Shown: positions 47,896 to 58,228, numbered from the stretch's first letter. The stretch: 64,000 nucleotides of DNA from Variovorax sp. J22P240 (GCF_030316855.1 NZ_JASZYR010000002.1:124001-188000); one strand, 5' to 3'. A program made the numbers and translations. The notes: a model not told the origin generated them from the sequence alone.

Positions 47896-49146
47896 TCAGA
47901 GGCTGAAGCTCTGCAGGTGATCGACGCGCTTGGTCAGCCCTGCGAGGCCAAGGTAGTGCGTCAGCCGGCCCTCGCGCACTTCGATCAGTGACGATTCGAG
48001 TTCAGCCAGCAATCCATCGCGGACCGTAGCATAGGCCACCGGCAGGTCGTCATGGGTTTGCCCATAGGCGTTCGCAATCAGCCGCGCTGCCGCAGGTGCG
48101 CCGCAGGCGACGCACTCGGCAATGGCCGTGGGGCTGGGTTGGGCACCGTGCGCCAGAAGCAGGCTGACGAGCTCGGGCGAGACGGCGTTGTCGATGTAGT
48201 CCAGTGCATCGGGCGCCACGGGTGCGCCGGCGCGCACCAGCGCAGTGGCCGCGGCATGGGCGCCGTGGCTCAGCGCCAGATCGGTGGCAATCGCGCTGCC
48301 GTGCAGCGGGCCGTCGACCGGCACGCCGGCGGCGATCAGCCGGCCGACCAGCTCAGCGTCGTCGGTCGCGACCGCATGGCGCAGCGCGATGCGCGAGAGC
48401 GGCCCGTTCTGGCCCAACGTTCCTTCGGCCAGCGGAGTTCGCCAGTCGACCATTGCGCGGCGATAGAAGGCGACCAGCTTGTCCATCAGTTCGATGGTCA
48501 GACCGTGCTCCTGGTGTCGCTGGTCGAGATACTCGAACAGCGTCTGCCCGGTGAAGTACTCGCCTGCGGGTTCCAGCGGGTCCTCGTCGAGATGCAGAGC
48601 CTCGAATGCGGCGCACAGGTCGTGCGCGACAGTCGTCATGCCGTCCTCGTGCATCTCGTGCGCCCAGGCCGCCGGCAGGCCCTGCTTCCACGCGAGGACG
48701 TGGCCGTAGTCCGCGCCTGACTCCACCACCGCATAGATGCGGTCGCAGTCTTCGAGTCCACCGATCGGCAGCAGGGTCAGCTTGCCATCCCAGGCCTCGT
48801 CGCTCTCCGCGGCAGCTTCCTTCGCACCTTCGAGCTCGTGCCCGATCCAGCCTTGCAGGTCGTGAAAGGAGTCGCTGCCGTTCCAGAACAGTTCGCTCCA
48901 GCCGACCGATTCCTCGTTGCCGTTCATGTGCAGGTGGAGGTCGTAGTCGACGCGGCCACCAGCCGTGAGCCGCCACAGCGCGAGCAGTTCGGGCGGAAGC
49001 GGCCCCGCGCAGACGGCCTGCACCGACGCGATCTGCTCCTGCGTCATCGGCGGCTGCGCGTCGAAGATCACGCGCCGCGCGAAGAGCGCAATGCCATGGG
49101 AGCGCAGATGCGCAAGCTCCTCATCGCCGAAGAAATCGTTGTCCAT
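47896..49146 (-). CDS. SUKH (SMI1/KNR4)-like protein with ankyrin-type repeats
   Basis: 416 residues from ATG 49146 (MDNDFFGDEELAHLRSHGIA). The N-terminal part (about 25-185) looks like a SUKH/SMI1-KNR4 domain (PLPPELLALWRLTAGGRVDY, and later GLEDCDRIYAVVESGADYGH). The C-terminal part (about 265-385) has ankyrin-like helices (SRIALRHAVATDDAELVGRL, then IAAGVPVDGPLHG and LLLAHGAQPS). SUKH domains often act as immunity proteins to nuclease toxins, but no toxin gene is adjacent here. Function unknown. Confidence 0.68.
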   Translation of the reverse strand: MDNDFFGDEELAHLRSHGIALFARRVIFDAQPPMTQEQIASVQAVCAGPLPPELLALWRLTAGGRVDYDLHLHMNGNEESVGWSELFWNGSDSFHDLQGWIGHELEGAKEAAAESDEAWDGKLTLLPIGGLEDCDRIYAVVESGADYGHVLAWKQGLPAAWAHEMHEDGMTTVAHDLCAAFEALHLDEDPLEPAGEYFTGQTLFEYLDQRHQEHGLTIELMDKLVAFYRRAMVDWRTPLAEGTLGQNGPLSRIALRHAVATDDAELVGRLIAAGVPVDGPLHGSAIATDLALSHGAHAAATALVRAGAPVAPDALDYIDNAVSPELVSLLLAHGAQPSPTAIAECVACGAPAAARLIANAYGQTHDDLPVAYATVRDGLLAELESSLIEVREGRLTHYLGLAGLTKRVDHLQSFSL

Positions 49147-49196
49147 CTCGTCTCCTCTTTGTCGTGATGGGATGCGGGTTCGCGCCAGCGGGCAGC

Positions 49197-50039
49197 CTAG
49201 AGATCCGTCCTGAGCTTCCAGATCTCCGGGAACAGCACCACGTCGAGCATCTTGCGCAGGTAGCTTACGCCGCCCGTGCCGCCCGTGCCACGCTTGAAGC
49301 CGATCACCCGCTCGACCGTGGTCACGTGGCGGAAGCGCCAGAGGCGGAATGCATCTTCGAGGTCGGTGAGTTCCTCGCCGAGCTGGTAGAGCTCCCAATA
49401 CTTCTTCGGGTCGCGATAGGCCACCAGCCAGGCCTGCTCGACGCCGTCGCTCGACTCGTAGGGCTTCGACCAGTCGCGCTCCAGATGGTCGGCCGGCACG
49501 TCGAGCCCCCGGCGCGCCAGCAGGCGCAGGGCTTCGTCGTAGAGAGAAGGCGCGCGCCAGGCGGCCTCCACCTCGGCCAGCAACTCAGGGCGGTGCGAAT
49601 GCGGCTTGAGCATCGCGGCGTTCTTGTTGCCCAGCGCGAACTCGATGCAGCGGTACTGCCAGCTCTGAAAGCCGCTGGAGGCGCCGAGGTAGGGCCGCAT
49701 GGCGCTGTATTCGGGCGGCGTCATGGTGGCGAGTACGTCCCATGCGTGGACCAACTGCTCCATGATGCGCGATACGCGCGCCAGCATCTTGAAGGCGCTG
49801 GACAGGTCATCCTCCGCAATGCAGTGGATTGCGGCGCGCAGTTCGTGCAGCATGAGCTTCATCCAGAGTTCGCTGGTCTGGTGCTGCACGATGAAGAGCA
49901 GTTCGTCGTGCGCCGGCGACCGCGGATGCTGCGCGTTCAGGATGGTGTCGAGACTCAGATAGTCGGTGTAGCTCATCGAGGCGCTGAAATCGAGCTGCGC
50001 CTTTTCGTCGTGGACGATTTGTTCCGTGCTTGTGCTCAT
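49197..50039 (-). CDS. kynA: Tryptophan 2,3-dioxygenase
   Basis: 280 residues, full length. It is a haem enzyme opening the indole ring of L-tryptophan to N-formylkynurenine. The family segments [20 protein letters not shown] and [18 protein letters not shown], the haem-side [19 protein letters not shown] block and the C-terminal [17 protein letters not shown] loop are intact. It is the last gene of kynB-kynU-kynA, nine bases after kynU. Confidence 0.97.
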   Translation of the reverse strand: MSTSTEQIVHDEKAQLDFSASMSYTDYLSLDTILNAQHPRSPAHDELLFIVQHQTSELWMKLMLHELRAAIHCIAEDDLSSAFKMLARVSRIMEQLVHAWDVLATMTPPEYSAMRPYLGASSGFQSWQYRCIEFALGNKNAAMLKPHSHRPELLAEVEAAWRAPSLYDEALRLLARRGLDVPADHLERDWSKPYESSDGVEQAWLVAYRDPKKYWELYQLGEELTDLEDAFRLWRFRHVTTVERVIGFKRGTGGTGGVSYLRKMLDVVLFPEIWKLRTDL

Positions 50040-50048
50040 TGGGGATCT

Positions 50049-51344
50049 TCAGGTCACGGCCTGCTTCTGGTTGAATTCGGGCCGCTTCCATTCCTCGCTG
50101 TCCAGGACTTGCACGAGGTGTTCGACCGAGTGCCACACGTCCTCGAAGCTGAGGTACAGGGGTGTGAAGCCGAAGCGGAGGATGTCGGGCATCTGCGAGT
50201 CGCCGGCGCGGAAATCGCCGATCACGCCGCGCGCAATCAGCGCCTGCACGATGGCATACGCGCCCGGTCCGCCATCGCTCAAGGCCAGGCATACCTGCGA
50301 TCCGCGCTGCGCATGATCGCGCGGCGTGACCAGCGTGAAACGGCCTGCGCAGCGTGCTTCCACGAGTGCGATGAATGCATCGGTCAGCGCCAGTGATTTG
50401 GTGCGCAGCGCCGCCATGCTGCCTTGCCCGCCCGAGAAGGCTTCGGCGGCGAGCACGGTGTCGAGCCCGCATTCGAGGCCGGCCAGCGCGACGATCGGTT
50501 GCGTGCCGCAGAGGTAGCGCGCGATGCCTGGAGCCGGCCGATAGTTCGGCGTGAACTCGAAGGGTGCAGCGTGCCCCCACCAGCCCGACAGCGGCTGCTC
50601 GAACTGCCCGGCGTGCCGTGTGTGCACCCAGACGAAGGCTGGCGCTCCGGGGCCGCCGTTCAGGTACTTGTAGCCGCAGCCGACCGCGAAATCGGCGTTG
50701 CTTTCGTTGAGTGCGACCGGTACCGCGCCGGCGCTGTGTGCGAGATCCCACACCGTCAGCGCACCGGCCGCATGGGCTGCGGCCGTGACGGACTTCATGT
50801 CGTGCATCGCGCCGGTGCGGTAGTTCACATGGGTCAGCATCAGCACCGCCACTTCGTCCGTGAGCGCGGCGGGCAACTCGCTCGCATCGATCAGCTTGAG
50901 CGTGAAGCCGCGTTCAAGGCACAGCGATTCGGCGATGTAGAGATCGGTGGGAAAGTTGCTGCGCTCGCTGACCACGACACGGCGCCGGCTGCCAGCTTCC
51001 CCGGCCTGCCGGACCTGGTTCAGCGCCGCGACCAGCACCTTGTAGAGATTGACTGAGGTGCTGTCGGTGCAGACGACTTCGCCAGGCGCCGCACCGATCA
51101 GGCGCGCCACCTTGTCGCCGAGCCGTTGCGGCAAGTCGAACCAGCCCGCACTGTTCCACGAGCGAATGAGGCCTTCGCCCCATTCCTTGGCGACCACCTC
51201 GGCAATGCGTGCGGGAGCAGTCTTGGGCAGCACGCCGAGCGAGTTGCCGTCCAGGTAGATGACACCTTCGGGCAGGAAGAACTGGTCTCTCAATCCGGCA
51301 AGAGGATCTTGCGCGTCGAGGCGCTTGCAGTCGTCGTGCGTCAT
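50049..51344 (-). CDS. kynU: Kynureninase
   Basis: 431 residues. This PLP enzyme splits kynurenine to anthranilate and alanine. The PLP-lysine segment is [18 protein letters not shown], and the N-terminal [18 protein letters not shown] block is typical. Its start overlaps the kynB stop (ATGA). With kynB and kynA it makes the anthranilate pathway; no anthranilate-degrading genes are in the window. Confidence 0.97.
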   Translation of the reverse strand: MTHDDCKRLDAQDPLAGLRDQFFLPEGVIYLDGNSLGVLPKTAPARIAEVVAKEWGEGLIRSWNSAGWFDLPQRLGDKVARLIGAAPGEVVCTDSTSVNLYKVLVAALNQVRQAGEAGSRRRVVVSERSNFPTDLYIAESLCLERGFTLKLIDASELPAALTDEVAVLMLTHVNYRTGAMHDMKSVTAAAHAAGALTVWDLAHSAGAVPVALNESNADFAVGCGYKYLNGGPGAPAFVWVHTRHAGQFEQPLSGWWGHAAPFEFTPNYRPAPGIARYLCGTQPIVALAGLECGLDTVLAAEAFSGGQGSMAALRTKSLALTDAFIALVEARCAGRFTLVTPRDHAQRGSQVCLALSDGGPGAYAIVQALIARGVIGDFRAGDSQMPDILRFGFTPLYLSFEDVWHSVEHLVQVLDSEEWKRPEFNQKQAVT

Positions 51345-51985
51345 GGTCGGGCGGGCTGGAGTTCACGCAGGATCGCGCGCACAGGCGAGGCATCGGCGCT
51401 CACCAGCTTGAGGGGGAGGGCGATCAACTCATAGTCGCCCTCGGCCACCTCGTCGAGTACGAGGTTCTCCAGCACGCGCAGATCGAGGCGGCGGATGACC
51501 TGGTGGCTCTCGAGCGTCTTGCTGTCGGCCGGATCGATGCTCGCCGTGTCGATGCCGACCAGCTTCACGCCCAGCGATGCCAGGCGTTCGATGGTGGCGG
51601 GGGCAAAGGCGGCGAGCCGGCCATCCCAGCGATCGACCGGTGCGCTCTCGTACGTGCGCACGAGCACGCGCGGCGGAAGCCCGTCGACTGCATGGGCGAT
51701 GTGCTCCCACTCGATCAGCGGCCCGCGCGCGATCGCATGGATCACGCGACAGGGACCGACGTAGGGGGTGAGGTCGACGTTGCCGATGGTCGCGCCGGCC
51801 GGGTCGTAGTGCAGCGGTGCGTCCGCATGCGCACCGACGTGCGGCGACAGCGTGATTTCGCTGACATTGACCGGGCAGCCCGGCGCGATGGTGGCGGCCC
51901 AGCGCTGGCGATAGGGCGTGTCGCCGGGGAAAACCGGCGCGCCTTCATGCACCGGCGGGGAGATGTCCCAGAGTCGTTGGTTCAT
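51341..51985 (-). CDS. kynB: Kynurenine formamidase
   Basis: 214 residues, metal-dependent cyclase family. The zinc-binding motif [16 protein letters not shown] near residue 50 is intact, as is the [12 protein letters not shown] segment. It hydrolyses N-formylkynurenine. It is the first gene of the operon, with an inverted repeat about 43 bases before its start. Confidence 0.96.
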   Translation of the reverse strand: MNQRLWDISPPVHEGAPVFPGDTPYRQRWAATIAPGCPVNVSEITLSPHVGAHADAPLHYDPAGATIGNVDLTPYVGPCRVIHAIARGPLIEWEHIAHAVDGLPPRVLVRTYESAPVDRWDGRLAAFAPATIERLASLGVKLVGIDTASIDPADSKTLESHQVIRRLDLRVLENLVLDEVAEGDYELIALPLKLVSADASPVRAILRELQPARP

Positions 51986-52027
51986 GGCGCAAAGTTAGCG
52001 CCGCGAAGGGACTCGTGGTGTCGGTTA

Positions 52028-52045
52028 TTTCCAACAGATTGGAAA
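52028..52045. promoter_or_regulatory. Inverted repeat before kynB, candidate operator
   Basis: TTTCCAA (52028-52034) and TTGGAAA (52039-52045) form a perfect 7-4-7 repeat about 43 bases upstream of the kynB start, in the 80-base gap to argF. Its position suits control of kynBUA. No regulator gene is adjacent; kyn operons in other proteobacteria are controlled by the Lrp-type protein KynR, which must be elsewhere if used. Confidence 0.45.
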
Positions 52046-52065
52046 CAGCGCCGCTCGCGAAAAAC

Positions 52066-52995
52066 TCAGGTCTGGCGCCCTAGCAGCAGGAACTCCATCA
52101 GCGCCTTCTGCACGTGCATGCGGTTCTCGGCTTCGTCCCACACGACCGACTGAGGGCCGTCTATCACATCGGCCTCGACTTCCTCGCCGCGGTGCGCGGG
52201 CAGGCAGTGCATGAAGAGGGCGTCAGGCTGGGCCACGCGCATCATTTCGGTGTCGACGCACCAGTCGGCGAAGGCGGCACGGCGGGCCTCGTTCTCGGCC
52301 TCGTACCCCATGCTGGTCCAGACGTCGGTGGTCACTAGGTCGGCGCCGCGGCAGGCTTCCATCGGGTCCTTGAAGACCTTATAGCTCTCGGCCGAGCGGA
52401 TGCCGGCGATCGACTGGTCGACCTCGTAGCCGCTCGGCGTGCTCACATGCACCTTGAAGCCGAGGATTTCGCTGGCCTGCAGCCAGGTGTTGGCCATGTT
52501 GTTGCCGTCGCCCACCCAGGCCACGGTCTTGCCCGCGATCGAGCCGCGGTGCTCGATGAAGGTGAAGATGTCCGCGAGGATCTGACAGGGATGGAACTCG
52601 TTGGTCAGCCCGTTGATGACCGGCACGCGCGAGTGCGCCGCGAAGGCTTCGATCTTGGTCTGCTCGAAGGTGCGGATCATCACGAGGTCGACCATGCGGC
52701 TGATCACCTTGGCGCTGTCCTCGATGGGCTCGGCGCGGCCCAGCTGGCTGTCGCCGGTGGTGAGGTGCACCACGCTGCCGCCGAGCTGGTACATGCCAGC
52801 CTCGAAGCTCACGCGCGTGCGGGTCGATGCCTTCTCGAAGATCATCGCGAGCGTGCGATCGACCAGGGGTTGGTGCTTCTCGTACGCCTTGAACTTCTTC
52901 TTGATCAGCGCAGCGCGCGCGAAGACGTGCGCGTACTCGTCGGCCGTGAAGTCCGAGAACTGCAGGTAGTGCCGAATGGCGGGCGTATCGGTCAT
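52066..52995 (-). CDS. argF: Ornithine carbamoyltransferase
   Basis: 309 residues from ATG 52995 (MTDTPAIRHYLQFSDFTADE). Carbamoyl-phosphate site STRTRVSFE, the HPCQILADIFT block and the ornithine-side FMHCLPAHRGEEV are all present. It makes citrulline in arginine synthesis. Its start overlaps the argD stop by ATGA, so argD-argF is a coupled pair. Confidence 0.97.
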   Translation of the reverse strand: MTDTPAIRHYLQFSDFTADEYAHVFARAALIKKKFKAYEKHQPLVDRTLAMIFEKASTRTRVSFEAGMYQLGGSVVHLTTGDSQLGRAEPIEDSAKVISRMVDLVMIRTFEQTKIEAFAAHSRVPVINGLTNEFHPCQILADIFTFIEHRGSIAGKTVAWVGDGNNMANTWLQASEILGFKVHVSTPSGYEVDQSIAGIRSAESYKVFKDPMEACRGADLVTTDVWTSMGYEAENEARRAAFADWCVDTEMMRVAQPDALFMHCLPAHRGEEVEADVIDGPQSVVWDEAENRMHVQKALMEFLLLGRQT

Positions 52996-54197
52996 GGCTG
53001 CGGCTCCGCGAGAAAGGCCTTCACCAACGGCACCAGGATCGCGACGATCTCGTCGGCTTCGGCGATGCTCAGGATCAGGGGCGGCACCAGGCGGATCACG
53101 CTGTCGGCCGTCACGCTCAGTAGCAGGCCGGCGTCGCACGCGCGGTTCAGGATCACGCCGCAGGGCCGGTCGAGCTCGATGCCGAGCATCAGGCCTTGGC
53201 CGCGGATCTCCTTCACGCCCGGCAGGCTGCCCAGCTCGCGCTCCAGCGCAGCCTTGAGATGCGAACCGACATTGGCTGCGTTGTCGAGCAGCTTCTGCTC
53301 TTCCATGATGCGGATCGTCTCGATGCCGGCGCGCATGGCGAGCGGATTGCCGCCGAAGGTCGTGCCGTGGTTGCCCGGGCCGAAGATGTGGGCGGCGCGC
53401 GGTCCGGCGACGACGGCACCGATCGGCACGCCCGAGCCCAGCCCCTTGGCCAGCGGCATCACGTCCGGCTTGATGCCGGCCCACTGGTGCGCGAACCACT
53501 TGCCCGTGCGGCCCATGCCGCATTGCACCTCGTCGATCATCATGAGCCAGTCGCGCTCGTCGCACAGTTGGCGCACCTGGCGCAGGTATTCCCAGCGCAT
53601 GGGGTTGATGCCGCCTTCGCCCTGGATGGTCTCGAAGAACACGGCCACGACGTTCGGATTGCCTTCGGTCGCCTTCTTGAGCGCTTCGAAGTCGTTGAGC
53701 GGAACCCGGATGAAGCCCTCGACCAGCGGTCCGAAGCCTTGCTGGACCTTGGGATTGCCGGTGGCGGACAGCGTGGCGATGCTGCGGCCATGGAAGGCGG
53801 CTTCGTAGACCACGATTTCAGGCCGCTCGATGCCCTTGTCGTGGCCGAACTTGCGCGCGAGCTTGATCGCGGCTTCGTTGGCTTCCAGGCCCGTGCAGCA
53901 GAAGAAGGCGTTGGTGAGCCCGGAGAGTTCCGTCAGCTTGGTCGCGAGCTGCTCCTGGCCGGGCACGTGGTAGTAGTTCGAGCTATGGATTAGCTTCGAA
54001 ATCTGGTCCTGCAGCGCGGGCACCAATTCGGGGTGGTTGTGGCCCAGCGTGTTGACGGCGATGCCGCCGAGGCCATCCAGGTACGCTCGCCCCTCGGTGT
54101 CCCACACTCGGCAGCCCTGGCCGTGCGACAGCGCGATCGGCAGGCGTCCGTAGGTGTTCATGACGTGGGGCGACGAGGGGGCGGCAGTGGCGCTCAT
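52992..54197 (-). CDS. argD: Acetylornithine aminotransferase
   Basis: 401 residues, class III PLP aminotransferase. The PLP-binding DEVQCGMGRTG and the lysine in MPLAKGLGSGVPIGAVV are clear. In the arginine pathway it converts N-acetylglutamate semialdehyde to N-acetylornithine. It is the first gene of the argD-argF pair and divergent from the DUF3579 gene, as is common in Burkholderiales. Confidence 0.93.
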   Translation of the reverse strand: MSATAAPSSPHVMNTYGRLPIALSHGQGCRVWDTEGRAYLDGLGGIAVNTLGHNHPELVPALQDQISKLIHSSNYYHVPGQEQLATKLTELSGLTNAFFCCTGLEANEAAIKLARKFGHDKGIERPEIVVYEAAFHGRSIATLSATGNPKVQQGFGPLVEGFIRVPLNDFEALKKATEGNPNVVAVFFETIQGEGGINPMRWEYLRQVRQLCDERDWLMMIDEVQCGMGRTGKWFAHQWAGIKPDVMPLAKGLGSGVPIGAVVAGPRAAHIFGPGNHGTTFGGNPLAMRAGIETIRIMEEQKLLDNAANVGSHLKAALERELGSLPGVKEIRGQGLMLGIELDRPCGVILNRACDAGLLLSVTADSVIRLVPPLILSIAEADEIVAILVPLVKAFLAEPQP

Positions 54198-54359
54198 GCG
54201 GTTCTCCGGAAAAGGGAACGCGGATTCTAGGCGTGTGATTTGACCGCTTCAGTGAGGATTGCGCATCACAGCAATGCCCCTGCAAATGTCGCTCGCGCGA
54301 CCCCCCGGATAGAATCGTTGTGCGGCGCAGCATGAGCCTGTGCCTTCCTCTCCCGACTG

Positions 54360-54695
54360 ATGGTTTCTCCCGACGCAAAAGAAGTTTTCATCCAGGGCAT
54401 CACCCTGGATGGCCGGACATTTCGCCCCAGCGATTGGGCTGAACGATTGGCGGGCGTCATGTGCTCGTTCCGCCCGGGCGGTCCGCAGCCCGGAAGCCAC
54501 CTCAATTATTCGCCCTGGTGCGTGCCGACCGTCATCAACGGGGTCAAGTGCGTCGTGGTGAACCGCGCCTTGCGCGATGCCGAGCCGATGGCCTGGGATT
54601 TCTGCCTCAATTTCGCGAAAGACAATAACCTGCAGGTGGCCGAGGCTTGCCTGGTACCGGACGTGCCGGCGCTTCAGGAACCCGCCAGGAAGTAG
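54360..54695 (+). CDS. DUF3579 family protein
   Basis: 111 residues, small soluble protein. The block ITLDGRTFRPSDWAERLAGV and then YSPWCVPTVINGVKCVVVN identify the uncharacterised DUF3579 family, confined mainly to betaproteobacteria. A TAGAAT hexamer lies about 46 bases upstream of the start. It neighbours argD and rpsT by tradition rather than by known function. Confidence 0.88.
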   Translation: MVSPDAKEVFIQGITLDGRTFRPSDWAERLAGVMCSFRPGGPQPGSHLNYSPWCVPTVINGVKCVVVNRALRDAEPMAWDFCLNFAKDNNLQVAEACLVPDVPALQEPARK

Positions 54696-54720
54696 CGCCC
54701 GCAAAAAGGCGCGCCCATGA

Positions 54721-54744
54721 AAAAACCGCCCGAAGGCGGTTTTT
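54721..54744. terminator. Bidirectional terminator between DUF3579 gene and rpsT
   Basis: AAAAACCGCC (54721-54730) pairs with GGCGGTTTTT (54735-54744) around CGAA, giving a GC stem with A and T flanks on both strands. It serves the convergent genes on either side. Confidence 0.9.
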
Positions 54745-54815
54745 CACTTTTGCTGCAGCGCACCCCGATCAAACGGCGGACTGGCGAACCGGTCCGGGCT
54801 GTTTGCCTGAAAGCG

Positions 54816-55130
54816 TCAGGCGGCGGCCTTTTCAGGGGCGAGGGCCAGGTTCTTGACCTTGGCCGACAGGCGGCTCTTGTCGCGAGCAGCCTTGTTCTTG
54901 TGGAAGATGCCCTTGTCGGCGACGGTGTCGACGATGCTCTGGGCCTTCGCGAAGAGTTCTGCCGCCTTGGTCTTGTCACCGGCCAGAACGGCCTTCTCGA
55001 CGTTCTTTACGGCGGTGCGGTATTTGGAGCGCAGCGAGGTGTTCGCGGCGTTGAGCTTGACGTCCTGGCGGACGCGTTTACGGCCCGACGCGAGGCGCGG
55101 GTTCTTCTTCTTGGGCTTGGTGGATGCCAT
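54816..55130 (-). CDS. rpsT: 30S ribosomal protein S20
   Basis: 104 residues from ATG 55130 ([20 protein letters not shown]). It is Lys/Arg-rich and helical, with the conserved [13 protein letters not shown] and [15 protein letters not shown] blocks of S20. The C-terminal APEKAAA extension makes it longer than the E. coli protein (87). It is divergent from murJ, the usual arrangement. Confidence 0.97.
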   Translation of the reverse strand: MASTKPKKKNPRLASGRKRVRQDVKLNAANTSLRSKYRTAVKNVEKAVLAGDKTKAAELFAKAQSIVDTVADKGIFHKNKAARDKSRLSAKVKNLALAPEKAAA

Positions 55131-55248
55131 GGATTGATTTCCTAAGGTGTCTGGGGATGATGCAGCAAAGCCCTCCATTATAGGCGAAGGGCGCGAAGCC
55201 GTCCCAGGCGCCCGGAAGAGGGCGCGCGGCCACATACACTTCCGGCCT

Positions 55249-56814
55249 GTGTCCCTGCTCAAATCCGCCTCCACCGTCTCGCTGCTGACGCTCGCCTCCC
55301 GGGTGACCGGGCTGATTCGCGATCTGCTCATGGCCTCGGTATTCGGGGTCAGCGCGCTGACCGATGCCTTCAATGTCGCCTTTCGCATCCCCAACCTGTT
55401 CCGGCGGGTTTTCGGCGAAGGTGCGTTTAGCCAGGCTTTCGTGCCGGTGCTGGCCGCCACCCGCACGGAAAGCGGCGATGAGGGGGCCCGCCAACTGGTC
55501 GACCATGTTGCCACCCTGCTGACGTGGACGCTGGTCGTTCTTTGCGTTGCGGGTGTGGTTGGCGCGCCGCTGATGGTCTGGGCGATGGCCAGCGGCCTGA
55601 AGCAGACGACCCAGGGGTTCGACGCTGCCGTGGTCATGACGCGCTGGATGTTCCCGTACATTGGGTTCATGTCGCTGGTGGCGCTGGCCGGCGGCATCCT
55701 CAACACCTGGCGCAAGTTCGCGGTGCCCGCCGCATCGCCGGTGCTGCTGAATGTGTCGCTGATCCTCTCGATCCTCGTCGGCGCGCCCTGGTTCAGGCGG
55801 CACGGCATCGAGCCGATCTACGCGCAGTGCGTGGGCGTGATCGTGGGCGGGGTGCTGCAACTGGCCCTGCAGTTGCCGGCTCTGCACGGGCTGGGAATGC
55901 TGCCGCGCATCGGTGTGAGCCTGCGTGCGATCCGCACGGCCTGGGCCGACCCGACGACGCGCAAGATCGTGAAACTCATGCTGCCAGCGCTGATCGGTGT
56001 CAGCGCGGCGCAGATTTCGCTGCTGATCAACACACAGATCGCATCGCACCTGGCGCCCGGCAGCGTAACCTGGGTCACGTACGCCGATCGCCTGATGGAG
56101 TTCCCGACGGCGCTGCTCGGCGTGGCGCTGGGCGTGGTGCTCATGCCGCAGCTGGCGGGCGCGCGGGCCGCGAAGGACGATGCCCGCTATTCATCCCTGC
56201 TCGACTGGGGGCTGCGCCTCGTGGTGCTGCTTTCCGCGCCATGCGCAGTGGCCCTGCTCGTTTTCTCGAAACCGTTGGTCGCCGTGCTGTTCCACAACGG
56301 TGCGTTCAGCGCCCTGGACGTGCAGCGCACGACCGCGGCGCTGATGGGCTACGGCGTGGGCCTCGTCGGCACCGTCGCGATCAAGGTGCTCGCGCCCGGC
56401 TACTACGCGAAACACGATATGCGCACGCCGATGCTGATCGCGGTCGGCGTGCTGGTCCTCACGCAGATCCTCAACTTCTTCCTGGTGCCGGTGTTGCAGC
56501 ATGCAGCCCTGACGCTCACCATCGGCATCGGCGCCCTGGTCAATTCGACCTGGCTGCTGGTCGGCCTGATCCGTCGCGGCAGCTACAAACCTTTGCCGGG
56601 GTGGGGGAAGTTCATTCTTCAGGTGCTGGTCGCCACGCTGGTGCTCGCCGCCTTGCTGGTTTGGGGCGCGCAGCATTTCGACTGGATCGGCCTACGCGCC
56701 GTGCGCCTGCAGCGCATCGGCCTGCTGGCCGCGCTGATCGCGGGTGCCGCGGCCATCTATTTCACCGTGCTCGCCGTCGCTGGCGTCAAGCTGCGCAGTT
56801 TTGTGCGGCGCTGA
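55249..56814 (+). CDS. murJ: Lipid II flippase MurJ
   Basis: 521 residues from GTG 55249 ([20 protein letters not shown] follows the start), the typical MurJ N terminus; the open frame extends 34 codons upstream into the rpsT leader and is rejected. About 14 hydrophobic helices, with conserved [20 protein letters not shown] and a central Arg-bearing [20 protein letters not shown] region. It moves lipid II across the inner membrane for peptidoglycan synthesis. Confidence 0.95.
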   Translation: MSLLKSASTVSLLTLASRVTGLIRDLLMASVFGVSALTDAFNVAFRIPNLFRRVFGEGAFSQAFVPVLAATRTESGDEGARQLVDHVATLLTWTLVVLCVAGVVGAPLMVWAMASGLKQTTQGFDAAVVMTRWMFPYIGFMSLVALAGGILNTWRKFAVPAASPVLLNVSLILSILVGAPWFRRHGIEPIYAQCVGVIVGGVLQLALQLPALHGLGMLPRIGVSLRAIRTAWADPTTRKIVKLMLPALIGVSAAQISLLINTQIASHLAPGSVTWVTYADRLMEFPTALLGVALGVVLMPQLAGARAAKDDARYSSLLDWGLRLVVLLSAPCAVALLVFSKPLVAVLFHNGAFSALDVQRTTAALMGYGVGLVGTVAIKVLAPGYYAKHDMRTPMLIAVGVLVLTQILNFFLVPVLQHAALTLTIGIGALVNSTWLLVGLIRRGSYKPLPGWGKFILQVLVATLVLAALLVWGAQHFDWIGLRAVRLQRIGLLAALIAGAAAIYFTVLAVAGVKLRSFVRR

Positions 56815-56868
56815 AGCCCTTCGGCGTTACCGCCTTGACGCTCCCCGATTGCTCCTCTACAAAGCCAC

Positions 56869-57720
56869 ATGACGTTCAGCTTCTCGACGCCCACTGCTCT
56901 CGAGTACTTCAGTTCACTCGTGAAGAGCGACGAGCAGTTTCCGTTGCTCGAAGCGGCGGCCAGCCTTGCGCAGGACGAATATCCCGAACTCGACGTGCAG
57001 CAGGTGCTGGGTGATGTCGACCAGTTGCTTGCCAGGCTCAAGCGGCGCCTGCCGGCAGACGCGGCGCACCTGCAGCGTTTGCGGATTCTCAATCAGTTCT
57101 TTTTTCATGACCTGAGCTTCGGCGGCAACGTCAACGATTACTACGATCCCGACAACAGCTACCTCAACGCGGTGCTGCGCACGCGGCGGGGCATTCCGAT
57201 CTCGCTCGCCGTGCTGTGGATGGAACTTGCTCAGGGCCTTGGCCTGCAAGCGCGCGGCGTGGGTTTTCCGGGGCATTTCATGCTCAAGGTCACGCTGCCG
57301 AAGGGGCAGGTGGTGATCGACCCGTTCACCGGCAAGTCGCTCTCGCGCGAAGAACTCAGCGAACGCCTGGAGCCCTACAAGCGCAGCAACGGCCTGGTCG
57401 GTGATTTCGACGTACCGCTCGGCCTCTATCTCCAACCCGCGACGCCGCGCGAGATCATCGGGCGCATGTTGCGCAACCTGAAGGAAATCCATCACGCGCA
57501 GGAAGACTGGCAGCGGGCGATTGCCGTTCAGGATCGCTTGATCGCCCTGCTGCCCGAGGCGTGGGGCGAGCATCGCGACCGCGGACTGGCCCATGCGGAG
57601 CAGGGCAACTGCGCACTTGCGGTGCGCGACCTCGAAACCTATCTGGCGCACGCTGAAGACGCGCTCGACATCGATGCCATCGCCGAACGCGTGGCGGCGC
57701 TCCGCCGGGCGGAAAGCTGA
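56869..57720 (+). CDS. SirB1-like transglutaminase-fold / TPR protein
   Basis: 283 residues. A transglutaminase-like domain (about 20-200) with FFHDLSFGGNVNDYYDPDNS and RTRRGIPISLAVLWMELAQG is followed by two TPR-like helices (about 205-280; IHHAQEDWQRAIAVQDRLIA). The family is named for E. coli SirB1 and has no firm biochemical role. Its stop overlaps the next start (TGATG). Confidence 0.88.
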   Translation: MTFSFSTPTALEYFSSLVKSDEQFPLLEAAASLAQDEYPELDVQQVLGDVDQLLARLKRRLPADAAHLQRLRILNQFFFHDLSFGGNVNDYYDPDNSYLNAVLRTRRGIPISLAVLWMELAQGLGLQARGVGFPGHFMLKVTLPKGQVVIDPFTGKSLSREELSERLEPYKRSNGLVGDFDVPLGLYLQPATPREIIGRMLRNLKEIHHAQEDWQRAIAVQDRLIALLPEAWGEHRDRGLAHAEQGNCALAVRDLETYLAHAEDALDIDAIAERVAALRRAES

Positions 57721-58139
57721 TGGAGCCGGCCAAGGCTTCGGCGGTGGACCTCGGGACGCTGCATGAATTCCATGGCGTCCAACCAGTGCTGCCGGTGGCC
57801 GATGTCACACGCGCGGCGCGCTACTTCCGCGATGTGCTCGGCTTCGAACTCGACTTCATCGCCGGCGAACCACCAAGCTACGCGCGGGTGAAGAAGGGTG
57901 ATCGCAGCTACGGGGATCCCGTGTACCTGCGCCTCTGGCAGTGTGGCCGGCGCGAGGCCAGTCCCTGGCGCGGCGAAATCGTGATTCATGTCGGACGCGA
58001 CGTCGATGGACTGCACGCGGCCTACGTCAAGCGCGGCGTGGTGGTGATCGAGCCGCCGACCTCCCAGCCATGGGGCTTGCGCGAGTTCGCGATCCGCGAG
58101 CCAGATGGGCACGTACTTCGCTTTTGCGGGTATCTCTAA
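57720..58139 (+). CDS. VOC / glyoxalase-bleomycin resistance family protein
   Basis: 139 residues with the two beta-alpha-beta-beta-beta units of the VOC fold: FHGVQPVLPVADVTRAARYF, then VLGFELDFIAG and a metal-site-like EPDGHVLRFCGYL at the end. The substrate is unknown. It is coupled to the SirB1-like gene by a TGATG overlap. Confidence 0.85.
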   Translation: MEPAKASAVDLGTLHEFHGVQPVLPVADVTRAARYFRDVLGFELDFIAGEPPSYARVKKGDRSYGDPVYLRLWQCGRREASPWRGEIVIHVGRDVDGLHAAYVKRGVVVIEPPTSQPWGLREFAIREPDGHVLRFCGYL

Positions 58140-58140
58140 C

Positions 58141-58228
58141 TCGCCCCCAGGCTTGCCCACTTCGTGTGGCCGCCCACCCCCTGCCGGGGGCAACACCTGC
58201 GGGCCGGCGGAGCCGGATCCGCGGTGTT
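58141..58228. repeat. Intergenic REP-like element with nested hairpins
   Basis: The 89-base gap between the convergent VOC and AraC-type genes is filled by palindromes: CCCCCTGCCGGGGG (about 58177-58190), and an outer pair AACACC (58192-58197) with GGTGTT (58223-58228) enclosing CCGGC/GCCGG. It resembles dispersed repeats between genes in Comamonadaceae and is related in style to 11402-11458. It may act as a terminator for both genes. Confidence 0.55.

Noticed and set aside
55147..55248. N-terminal extension of MurJ
   Set aside because: The family starts at the GTG 55249 position (SLLKSAST); the upstream part is rpsT leader sequence without protein features.
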